From Pseudomonas sp. PIC25 (lineage in GTDB: Bacteria; Pseudomonadota; Gammaproteobacteria; Pseudomonadales; Pseudomonadaceae): DNA of 64,000 nucleotides. The notes under the pieces are model-generated. The model did not search any database and had not been told where the DNA came from. It was given only the letters and a program-made list of their open reading frames with translations. The position numbers and the translations under genes were made by a program. Positions 49,668-56,775 of this stretch are shown piece after piece (position 1 is the first letter of the stretch; each line of letters starts with the position of its first letter). The stretch is from the NCBI RefSeq assembly GCF_002286785.1, contig NZ_MUJY01000118.1, positions 20,895 through 84,894 of the forward strand. The letters run 5' to 3'.

Positions 49668-50510
49668 ATGTCCAGTCTTCCCCTCTACTTCCCCCAAGAC
49701 TTCTCCCTGTCACAGGCGCTGTTATGTGCCAACCTGGTGGAGTCCGCCTACGACCAGTACACACAGTGGCAGACGCAGGGCAAGCCGCGCCGGCCCCAGG
49801 ACTTCACCTGGCAGACGCCGGATATGGGCGGCTGGCGCTTCTCGGCGCCGATCTGGAGCATTCTCAGCGAGCTGCACTTCCTCAACGAATCCGAGCCGTT
49901 CGGTTTCGCCGCCCGCGACCCGCAGGGCGAGGTCTACCTGGTGTTCCGTGGAACCGAGTCGGTGCAGGACTGGCTGGACGACCTGGATGCGGACCAGCAG
50001 ACCTACCCCTGGCAACCCGGCCTTGGCTCGGTGCATGCCGGTTTCCTCAAGCTTTACCGCTCCCTGCGCGACCTGGCCTTGCAAGCGGTGGACAGCCTGC
50101 AGCCGGGCGGCCAACTGTGGTCATGCGGGCACAGCCTGGGCTGCGCGTTATCGAGCCTGGCAGTGCTCGACCTGCGCGAGCGCTACCCGGACCTGCCGTT
50201 GCAGCACTACAACTTCGCCAGCCCGCGCCTGGCCGCGCCGAGCTTCGCCGACAGCTATAACGGGCTCAACGTGCCGACCTACCGTGTCGTCAACGACAGC
50301 GATGTGGTGCCCGAGGTGCCGCCCGGCGTGACCGGGGGCTGGCTCTACCAGCACATCGGCCTGGCGGTCACCTTCACCGCCAGTTACGCCAGCATCGAAG
50401 ACAACCACAGCATGGCCGACTGTTACCTGTACGCCCTGGAGAACCCGAACGCGCCGATGCGCCAGGGCGTCACGGTCGCCGTGCCCGAAGCGCGGGTGGC
50501 TGTGACGTGA
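49668..50510 (+). CDS. Class 3 lipase-family alpha/beta hydrolase
   Basis: 280 residues, ATG 49668 after AAGGAGG. Lipase (class 3) fold: FRGTESVQDWLDDLD (oxyanion region), the nucleophile in CGHSLGCALSSLA, the acidic residue in NDSDVVPEVPP and a C-terminal His in EDNHSMADCY. No signal peptide is evident, so cytoplasmic or exported by other means. Substrate unknown. Convergent with serA across a bidirectional terminator. Confidence 0.85.
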   Translation: MSSLPLYFPQDFSLSQALLCANLVESAYDQYTQWQTQGKPRRPQDFTWQTPDMGGWRFSAPIWSILSELHFLNESEPFGFAARDPQGEVYLVFRGTESVQDWLDDLDADQQTYPWQPGLGSVHAGFLKLYRSLRDLALQAVDSLQPGGQLWSCGHSLGCALSSLAVLDLRERYPDLPLQHYNFASPRLAAPSFADSYNGLNVPTYRVVNDSDVVPEVPPGVTGGWLYQHIGLAVTFTASYASIEDNHSMADCYLYALENPNAPMRQGVTVAVPEARVAVT

Positions 50511-50520
50511 AATCGGCCTG

Positions 50521-50554
50521 AAAGAAAAAGGGAGGCCGAGGCCTCCCTTCTTTG
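50521..50554. terminator. Bidirectional terminator between lipase and serA
   Basis: Stem AAGGGAGGCC / GGCCTCCCTT with A-rich sequence on the left and T-rich on the right, so it can end both the rightward lipase transcript and the leftward serA transcript. Confidence 0.85.
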
Positions 50555-50570
50555 TACTGCGATTTGCAAC

Positions 50571-51800
50571 TCAGAACAGCACGCGGCTGCGGATGGTGCC
50601 GCGCACCTGCTGCAGCTTCTCCAGCGCCAGGTCCGAGTACTCGGCATCGATGTCGATGACTACGTAGCCGACCTTCTCGTTGGTCTGCAGGTACTGGCCG
50701 GAGATGTTGATGCCGTTGTCCGAGAAGACCTTGTTGATCTCGCTCATCACACCCGGCACGTTCTCGTGGATGTGCAGCAGGCGATGCTTGCCCGGGTGCG
50801 ACGGCAGGGCCACTTCCGGGAAGTTGACGGAGGAGACCGAAGTACCGTTGTCGCTGTACTTGACCAGCTTTTCCGCCACTTCCAGACCGATGTTGGCCTG
50901 TGCTTCGGCCGTCGAGCCGCCGATGTGCGGGGTCAGGATCACGTTGTCCAGGCCACGTAGCGGGCTGACGAATTCCTCGTCGTTGGAGCGCGGCTCCACC
51001 GGGAACACGTCGATGGCGGCACCGATCAGATGCTTGTCCTTGATTGCGGCAGCCAGGGCGTCCAGGTCCACCACGGTGCCGCGGGCAGCGTTGATCAGGA
51101 TGCCGCCCTTCTTCATGGCGCGGATTTCCTTCTCGCCGATCATCCACTTGGTGGCGGGCGTTTCCGGCACATGCAGGGTGACAATGTCGGCCATGCCGAG
51201 CAGCTCGTGCAGCGAGCCGATCTGCTGGGCGTTACCCAGCGGCAGCTTGGTCACCACGTCGTAGAAGTACACCTGCATGCCCAGGCCCTCGGCCAGCACG
51301 GAGAGCTGGGTGCCGATGGAGCCGTAGCCGACGATGCCGAGCTTCTTGCCGCGGATTTCGAAAGAGTTGGCCGCGCTCTTGATCCAGCCGCCGCGGTGGC
51401 AGGACGCGTTCTTCTCCGGGATGCCGCGCAGCAGCAGGATGGCTTCGGCCAGTACCAGCTCGGCCACCGAGCGGGTATTCGAATAGGGTGCGTTGAATAC
51501 CGCGATGCCGCGTTCGCGGGCGGCTTCCAGGTTGACCTGGTTGGTGCCGATGCAAAAACAGCCGACGGCGACCAGTTTCTTCGCGTGGTCGAAGATTTCC
51601 TCGGTCAGGTGGGTGCGCGAGCGAATGCCGATGAAGTGAGCATCGGCGATCTTCTCCTTGAGCTGGTCTTCCGGCAGCGAACCGGTGAAATACTCGATGT
51701 TGCTGTAACCGGCTGCCTTGATGGTGTCCACGGCGGTTTGATGGACGCCTTCCAGGAGAAGGAACTTGATCTTGCTCTTGTCGAGAGAGGTCTTGCTCAT
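50571..51800 (-). CDS. serA: D-3-phosphoglycerate dehydrogenase
   Basis: First enzyme of serine synthesis; also reduces 2-oxoglutarate to D-2-hydroxyglutarate. 409 residues from ATG 51800 (the ORF extends upstream to 51905 but MSKTSLDKSKIKFL is the family start). NAD motif GIVGYGSIGTQLSVLAEGLG, active-site Arg/Glu/His as NAARGTVVD, IDVFPVEP and LTPHIGGSTAEAQ. The C-terminal ACT domain (HENVPGVMSEINKVFSDNGINIS) gives serine feedback. Divergent from the D-2-hydroxyglutarate dehydrogenase that recycles its by-product. Confidence 0.96.
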   Translation of the reverse strand: MSKTSLDKSKIKFLLLEGVHQTAVDTIKAAGYSNIEYFTGSLPEDQLKEKIADAHFIGIRSRTHLTEEIFDHAKKLVAVGCFCIGTNQVNLEAARERGIAVFNAPYSNTRSVAELVLAEAILLLRGIPEKNASCHRGGWIKSAANSFEIRGKKLGIVGYGSIGTQLSVLAEGLGMQVYFYDVVTKLPLGNAQQIGSLHELLGMADIVTLHVPETPATKWMIGEKEIRAMKKGGILINAARGTVVDLDALAAAIKDKHLIGAAIDVFPVEPRSNDEEFVSPLRGLDNVILTPHIGGSTAEAQANIGLEVAEKLVKYSDNGTSVSSVNFPEVALPSHPGKHRLLHIHENVPGVMSEINKVFSDNGINISGQYLQTNEKVGYVVIDIDAEYSDLALEKLQQVRGTIRSRVLF

Positions 51801-51975
51801 CTGCGTACCTGTGATCCCGGTGAAATGTTCAGGGAAACGGCCAGCGGTGGCGCTGGCGAACCGGCGGATGCCGGTACCCGAAATCGGCTGAGGGGCGCGA
51901 TCCACGGGGGGCGTATGCTAGCATGTTCTCCCTTTTCCTTGCTCGGTTGCGACCTGAATCGTTCTCAGGGCGACC

Positions 51976-53391
51976 ATGAATGATCCGAGAGTTCCGCAGA
52001 TGACCGATACCGCTTTGATCGAAGAGCTGAAAACCCTGGTCGAGCCAGGCAAAGTCCTGACTGACGCCGATTCCCTGAGCGCTTACGGCAAGGATTGGAC
52101 CAAGCATTTCGCCCCCGCTCCGCTGGCGATCGCTTTCCCGAAGACCATCGAGGAAGTCCAGGCGATCGTGCGCTGGGCCAATGAGAAGAAGGTCGCCCTG
52201 GTACCCTCCGGTGGCCGTACCGGCCTGTCCGCCGCCGCCGTCGCCGCCAATGGCGAAGTGGTGGTGGCCTTCGACTACATGAACCGCATCCTCGACTTCA
52301 ACGCCACGGACCGCACCGTGGTCTGCCAGCCGGGCGTGATCACGGCCCAGTTGCAGCAGTTCGCCGAAGACAAGGGCCTCTATTATCCGGTGGACTTCGC
52401 TTCCGCCGGCTCCAGCCAGATTGGCGGCAACATCGGCACCAATGCCGGCGGGATCAAGGTGATTCGCTACGGCATGACCCGCAACTGGGTGGCCGGTCTC
52501 AAAGTGGTCACCGGCAAGGGAGACCTGCTGGAGCTGAACAAGGACCTGATCAAGAACGCCACTGGCTATGACCTGCGCCAGCTTTTCATCGGTGCCGAGG
52601 GCACCCTGGGTTTCGTCGTCGAGGCCACCATGCGCCTGGAGCGCCAGCCTACCAACCTCACCGCGATGGTCCTCGGCACGCCGGACTTCGACTCCATCAT
52701 GCCGGTCCTGCACGCCTTCCAGGACAAAATGGACCTGACCGCCTTCGAGTTCTTCTCCGACAAGTGCCTGGACAAGATTCTCGGCCGTGGCGACGTGCCG
52801 GCGCCGTTCGAAACCTGCGCGCCGTTCTATGCCCTGCTGGAATTCGAAGCCACCACCGAGGAGCGCGCCGAGCAGGCCCTGGCCACCTTCGAGCATTGTG
52901 TCGAGCAGGGTTGGGTGGTCGATGGCGTGATGAGCCAGAGCGACCAGCAACTGAAGAACCTGTGGAAGCTGCGCGAGTACATCTCCGAGACCATCTCCCA
53001 CTGGACGCCGTACAAGAACGATATCTCCGTCACCGTATCCCGCGTTCCGGCGTTCCTGGCCGACATCGACGCCATCGTCAGCCAGAACTACCCGGACTTC
53101 GAGGTGCTCTGGTACGGCCACATCGGCGACGGCAACCTGCACCTGAACATCCTCAAGCCGGAAAGCCTGAGCAAGGAAGAGTTCTTCGCCAAGTGCGCCA
53201 CGGTGAACAAGTGGGTGTTCGAGACCGTGCAGAAGTACAACGGCTCGATCAGTGCCGAGCATGGCGTCGGCATGACCAAGCGCGACTACCTGGAGTACAG
53301 CCGTTCGCCGGCCGAGATCGCCTACATGAAGGCGGTGAAGGCGGCGTTCGACCCGAACGGCATCATGAACCCCGGTAAGATCTTTAACTAA
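51976..53391 (+). CDS. D-2-hydroxyglutarate dehydrogenase (FAD-linked)
   Basis: 471 residues from ATG 51976; an ATG 8 codons on (52000) is also possible and would match the 464-residue relatives. VAO/FAD_binding_4 domain with PSGGRTGLSAAAVA and GSSQIGGNIGTNAGG, and the FAD-oxidase C domain with HIGDGNLHLNILKP and AEHGVGMTKRDYL (metal/active-site histidines). Converts D-2-hydroxyglutarate back to 2-oxoglutarate, passing electrons to ETF. Its divergent pairing with serA is well documented in Pseudomonas (P. stutzeri). A repeat element begins at its stop codon. Confidence 0.92.
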   Translation: MNDPRVPQMTDTALIEELKTLVEPGKVLTDADSLSAYGKDWTKHFAPAPLAIAFPKTIEEVQAIVRWANEKKVALVPSGGRTGLSAAAVAANGEVVVAFDYMNRILDFNATDRTVVCQPGVITAQLQQFAEDKGLYYPVDFASAGSSQIGGNIGTNAGGIKVIRYGMTRNWVAGLKVVTGKGDLLELNKDLIKNATGYDLRQLFIGAEGTLGFVVEATMRLERQPTNLTAMVLGTPDFDSIMPVLHAFQDKMDLTAFEFFSDKCLDKILGRGDVPAPFETCAPFYALLEFEATTEERAEQALATFEHCVEQGWVVDGVMSQSDQQLKNLWKLREYISETISHWTPYKNDISVTVSRVPAFLADIDAIVSQNYPDFEVLWYGHIGDGNLHLNILKPESLSKEEFFAKCATVNKWVFETVQKYNGSISAEHGVGMTKRDYLEYSRSPAEIAYMKAVKAAFDPNGIMNPGKIFN

Positions 53392-53473
53392 AGCCGCAAG
53401 CTCCAAGCTACAAGCCGCAAGAAAAGGCATGACGCGTTCACTTGCAGCTTGAGCTTGAGGCATGCAGCTGCGG
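53392..53473. repeat. GCAAGCTTCAAGC-type intergenic repeat, copy 2
   Basis: About 80 bp of AAGCCGCAAGCTCCAAGC and CAAGCCGCAAGAAAAGGC followed by a CTTGCAGCTTGAGCTTGAGGC arm. It matches the reverse complement of the copy at 44072 over the GCNGCAAG...GCAAGAAAA core, so the two copies lie in opposite orientation. Ends next to the GGAG (53472-53475) of the FAA hydrolase gene. Confidence 0.75.
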
Positions 53474-53482
53474 AGCAATCCT

Positions 53483-54148
53483 ATGAGCTACCAGCACCAG
53501 TACATCGACGGTACCCCCATTCATTTCCCCCTGGGCAAGGTCGTCTGCGTCGGCCGCAACTACGCCGAACACGCCAAGGAACTGAACAACCCGGTGCCGA
53601 GCGAGCCGCTGCTGTTCATCAAGCCGGGTAGCTGCGCGGTACCGCTGGAAGGCGGCTTCGCCATCCCGGCAGACCGTGGCGCCGTGCACTACGAGGCGGA
53701 GATTGCCGTGCTGATTGGCAAGCCGCTGTCGCGCCAGCCGAGCCGCGAAGAAATCCTCGACGCCATCTCCGGCTTCGCCCCGGCGCTGGACCTGACCCTG
53801 CGCGACGTCCAGGCACGCCTGAAGGAAAAGGGCTATCCCTGGGAAATCGCCAAGTCCTTCGACGGCGCCTGCGTGCTGGCGCCCTTCGTGCCGGGCGACG
53901 CGGTGGAAGACACCACCGACATCGGCATCCGCCTGACCATCAACGGCGACGTCCGCCAGGACGGCAACAGCCGCGACATGCTCAACCCGATCCTGCCGCT
54001 GATCCAGCACATCTGTGGCCATTTCAGCCTGCAACCGGGCGACGTCGTGCTGACCGGCACGCCGGTGGGCGTCGGCCCGCTGAATTCCGGGGACAGCCTG
54101 GTGCTGGAACTGGTCGGCCTGTCGCGCTTCGAAAGCCGGGTGCTCTGA
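53483..54148 (+). CDS. FAA hydrolase-family protein (acylpyruvase/fumarylpyruvate hydrolase-like)
   Basis: 221 residues, ATG 53483. The FAH core is seen as KVVCVGRNYAEHAKELNN, VHYEAEIAVLIGKP (metal-binding Glu pair), and GDVVLTGTPVGVGPLNSGD. Such enzymes cleave C-C bonds in fumarylpyruvate, acylpyruvates or decarboxylate oxaloacetate; the present substrate is not determined. In P. aeruginosa the homologue is likewise next to the D-2-hydroxyglutarate dehydrogenase gene. Stop is followed by a large hairpin. Confidence 0.9.
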   Translation: MSYQHQYIDGTPIHFPLGKVVCVGRNYAEHAKELNNPVPSEPLLFIKPGSCAVPLEGGFAIPADRGAVHYEAEIAVLIGKPLSRQPSREEILDAISGFAPALDLTLRDVQARLKEKGYPWEIAKSFDGACVLAPFVPGDAVEDTTDIGIRLTINGDVRQDGNSRDMLNPILPLIQHICGHFSLQPGDVVLTGTPVGVGPLNSGDSLVLELVGLSRFESRVL

Positions 54149-54171
54149 GGCAAAGCCGCCCGCCCCCGCAT

Positions 54172-54202
54172 ATCCGGCCGGCTCCCAGGGAGCTGGCCGG
54201 AT
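54172..54202. terminator. Large hairpin between convergent FAA hydrolase and DUF3077 genes
   Basis: ATCCGGCC / GGCCGGAT plus an inner GCTC / GAGC extension (one G-T pair) gives a 13-bp stem. T-rich tail is weak. Placed between two converging genes, it probably serves both. Confidence 0.65.
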
Positions 54203-54209
54203 GTGTTCA

Positions 54210-54467
54210 TCAGACGTTCTTCTTGTGCATGCCCTCGATGCACGCATGCAGCGTTGCCTTGGCCATCTCGATCAGAGACGAACAGGCGTACCCGAGCTGT
54301 TCGGGACTCTCGCCGCCTGTCGTGAGGACGGCCAACGCCTCGGCGCTCTCCAGCAGGCAACAGACGCACTCCAATGCATCCTGCAGCGGAATACCCGGCT
54401 GCACGGCAAACAACGGCTGGCTCGCATCGTTACAGGGGCGAAAGGTGGCAGGGAGTGTCTTAGTCAT
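54210..54467 (-). CDS. DUF3077 family protein
   Basis: 85 residues. The pattern PLFAVQPGIPLQDALECVCCLLESAEALA plus the C-terminal SLIEMAKATLHACIEGM (key stretches PLFAVQPGIPLQDALE and LIEMAKATLHA) match the Pseudomonas-specific DUF3077 proteins. No signal peptide. Its ATG lies within the end of the 28-codon upstream ORF, implying translational coupling. Function unknown. Confidence 0.8.
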   Translation of the reverse strand: MTKTLPATFRPCNDASQPLFAVQPGIPLQDALECVCCLLESAEALAVLTTGGESPEQLGYACSSLIEMAKATLHACIEGMHKKNV

Positions 54468-54546
54468 GGCTCATCTCCCCAATGACATGGCCAGCCGGCG
54501 CGGAAACAGGGGAGACGGACTTGTCGCAGGTATAGAAATGTTTCAT
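54460..54546 (-). CDS. 28-residue upstream peptide overlapping the DUF3077 gene
   Basis: Short ORF MKHFYTCDKSVSPVSAPAGH followed by eight more residues, ending MSHD. The ATG at 54546 has a very good SD (TAGGAGC, 8-10 nt upstream) and its stop overlaps the DUF3077 start (ATG at 54467, stop at 54462-54460). Either a real micropeptide or a leader that couples translation to DUF3077. Confidence 0.6.
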   Translation of the reverse strand: MKHFYTCDKSVSPVSAPAGHVIGEMSHD

Positions 54547-54569
54547 CGGTGGTGCTCCTAGAGTTGAGG

Positions 54570-54607
54570 AGCTGCCACGAATCGTCGCCAAACGATGGGT
54601 GGCAGCT
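54570..54607 (-). other. Two-tier hairpin in the leader of the micropeptide-DUF3077 unit
   Basis: Outer 9-bp stem AGCTGCCAC / GTGGCAGCT and inner ATCGT / ACGAT with CGCCAA loop, located 24 nt before the start of the 28-codon ORF. Strong enough to matter in the transcript. The larger gene-free interval 54547-54909 (363 bp) holds this, a GC-rich stretch with no recognisable feature, and the higBA control region. Confidence 0.55.
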
Positions 54608-54863
54608 GTGCGCAGGTTGGCGAGCCGGGACTCTAGGAACCCGGCAGACCCGAAGGTCTCCCACGCACAGCCGCCATAGCACAATGCCGCGAGCAATAAA
54701 GCGTCGGCAACGGTATGAGGGCGCTGTGCGCCAACTTAATCGGGTCGCCAAACCCGGCCACGGAATATGCCGTGACGGGGCGGGACTATAGGGGCTCTGT
54801 TGGCGGGATGGCAAGCTTGGCGCGAGCTTGCCGCGGGGGGGCGGTTTAACGTGTTGCGATATA

Positions 54864-54878
54864 TAACGCGCCGCGTTA
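54864..54878 (+). promoter_or_regulatory. Perfect dyad operator in the higBA promoter
   Basis: TAACGCG-C-CGCGTTA overlaps a TATAAC -10-like box (54862-54867) and lies 31 nt before the toxin start. This is the expected location for autorepression by the HigA antitoxin. Confidence 0.65.
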
Positions 54879-54909
54879 CATTCTGGTGCGGATCGATGCG
54901 GGCCCTTTA

Positions 54910-55191
54910 ATGATCAAGACCTTCAAGGATAGGCAGACGAAAGCCGTGGCGGATGGGTTGGTTGCTCGCAAGCTTCCCCGGGATATGCAACAGGTTGCTT
55001 TACGGAAACTGCGTCAACTAGGCGCGGCCAAGGTATTGGATGATTTGCGAATTCCTCCGGGGAATCGGCTGGAAGCCTTGCGAGGTGATCGCGAAGGGCA
55101 GCACAGTATTTGTATCAACGACCAATGGCGCATTTGTTTTCAATGGATCAACGGCGATGCGTATGACGTCGAAATCGTGGACTACCACTGA
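54910..55191 (+). CDS. higB: HigB-type toxin (RelE/ParE superfamily)
   Basis: 93 residues from ATG 54910 (a GTG 24 nt earlier is possible). Sequence MIKTFKDRQTKAVADGL, the central LPRDMQQVALRKLRQLGAAK, and LRGDREGQHSICINDQWRICFQW match the HigB/GraT plasmid-maintenance killer family. It is expected to be a ribosome-dependent mRNA nuclease, with the toxin gene first as usual for higBA. The antitoxin begins 11 nt downstream. Base composition is less GC-rich than neighbours, in keeping with a mobile TA module. Confidence 0.88.
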   Translation: MIKTFKDRQTKAVADGLVARKLPRDMQQVALRKLRQLGAAKVLDDLRIPPGNRLEALRGDREGQHSICINDQWRICFQWINGDAYDVEIVDYH

Positions 55192-55202
55192 GGAGATTAC
55201 GT

Positions 55203-55523
55203 ATGGCGCACCATGAAGACTTGGCCGACGTAACGACCGGCGAATGGCTGGAAAACGTTCATCCTGGCGAAATATTGATGACCGATTTCATCGAGGCGTT
55301 GGGGCTCACCAAGAATGCCGTGGCCAAGGCAATTGGCGTAGGGCCCAGCCGGATCGGGGAAATCGTACGGGGCGAACGTTCCATCACGGCTGACACCGAT
55401 CTCCGACTGTCACGTTTCTTCGGCACCAGTGAGGGTTACTGGCTTGCTTTGCAGAACGCCTACGATCTGGAGCAGGCGAGGCGGGTGGGTCGGTATGACG
55501 ACATTCCATCGCATGCCGCCTGA
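55203..55523 (+). CDS. higA: HigA-type antitoxin, HTH_3
   Basis: 106 residues, ATG 55203 after GAGGAG. HTH seen as LTKNAVAKAIGVGPSRIGEIVRGERSIT; the N-terminal VHPGEILMTDFIEALGL is the family signature. Binds HigB and represses the operon at the upstream dyad. The pair is presumably a self-contained toxin-antitoxin unit; no plasmid or phage genes flank it. Confidence 0.9.
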   Translation: MAHHEDLADVTTGEWLENVHPGEILMTDFIEALGLTKNAVAKAIGVGPSRIGEIVRGERSITADTDLRLSRFFGTSEGYWLALQNAYDLEQARRVGRYDDIPSHAA

Positions 55524-55599
55524 TAGTTGTGTCATCCCCCTGTAGAAACTTAACCGTCGAGGCCTAGTCTGATGGCCATCGCTCAGTCAGGTCGTCTCG

Positions 55600-56541
55600 A
55601 TGTACCGTTCCCTTGCCCTGCCCTCATTCCGCTCCCGTTGGCTGTTGCTGGCCGGGGCGCTGATCGTCGGTGCCATTCTGGTGAATTACTTCCACTGGGA
55701 TGACCGCCTCTATTACTGGTACAAGGAACGTCACCTGTCCAAGGGCGAGCGGTCGGCGAATATCTGGCTGCCGGGCTATTACGCCGCCTTGCAGGGTAAG
55801 CCACTGGCGGGGCTGGAAAACGACGAGACGTCCGGCCTGACTTTTAACCCCGCGACACGAACGCTCTTCACAGTGACCGGCAAGCATCCCCTGTTGGTCG
55901 AATTGTCGCTGGAGGGCGAAGTCCTGCGGCGGATAGAACTGCGGGGGTTCAGCAATCCCGAGGGCGTCGAGGCGTTGGGCGATGGGCGGCTGGCGATCAT
56001 CGATGAGCGCAAGCGCCAGCTCGCGGCGTTCTGGCTGTCGGAGACCGACCGGAGCATCGACCTGGAACGGCTGGAAACCTTCGACCTGGGCTTCGCCGAG
56101 GCCGGCAACAAGGGGTTCGAGGGAATTGGCTGGGATGCGCGGCATCAGCGCCTGCTGCTGGCCAAGGAGCGCAGCCCGCTGGGCCTGTTCAGCCTGCCGT
56201 TCCCCGGCGAGGACGGCGCGCCCGGCAAGCTGGAGCCGCTGTCTCCTGACGATCTGTTCGTCCGCGACCTGTCCTCGGTGACAGTGGACCCGCGTACCGG
56301 CCACATCCTGGTGCTGTCCGACGAGTCGCGCCTGCTGCTGGAGCTGGATGGCGACGGCAAGCCGATCAGCTTCATCAGCCTGATTGGCGGCTTCAACGGG
56401 TTGGACGAGGGCATCCAGCAGGCCGAAGGGGTGACCATGGACGACGACGGCAACATTTACGTGGTCGGCGAGCCCAACCTGTTTTATGTCTTCCGTAAGG
56501 ACACCCGCGAGCCGGGCCCCTGGCAGTTGGGCCGGCTCTGA
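55600..56541 (+). CDS. SdiA-regulated/YjiK-like beta-propeller protein
   Basis: 313 residues; residues 13-30 are a membrane anchor or signal (WLLLAGALIVGAILVNYF). The remaining part has repeated propeller-blade strands and the family segments LENDETSGLTFNPATRTLFTV and GIQQAEGVTMDDDGNIYVVGEPNLF. Presumably periplasmic. Biological role unknown. It precedes the exopolysaccharide-type operon by 234 bp on the same strand. Confidence 0.82.
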   Translation: MYRSLALPSFRSRWLLLAGALIVGAILVNYFHWDDRLYYWYKERHLSKGERSANIWLPGYYAALQGKPLAGLENDETSGLTFNPATRTLFTVTGKHPLLVELSLEGEVLRRIELRGFSNPEGVEALGDGRLAIIDERKRQLAAFWLSETDRSIDLERLETFDLGFAEAGNKGFEGIGWDARHQRLLLAKERSPLGLFSLPFPGEDGAPGKLEPLSPDDLFVRDLSSVTVDPRTGHILVLSDESRLLLELDGDGKPISFISLIGGFNGLDEGIQQAEGVTMDDDGNIYVVGEPNLFYVFRKDTREPGPWQLGRL

Positions 56542-56775
56542 CGATCCGCAGCGTGGTTGGCCTGCGCTATCTCCGCTGCGTCCAGACGAAGCTTCCCAAG
56601 CTGGGAACCGTTTGGTCATAAGGCGATCCTGCCGGTTCTTGTCCTGAATACCATCCCAAATGTAAAGATGGTGTCAGATAGCCATTATTCGCTCGGACCA
56701 TAGTGCCACTACATGCTAGAGTCGCGCCCGATGTGATTCGCGCCACGTATCGCAACTATCCGGTCGCCTCCGAAC

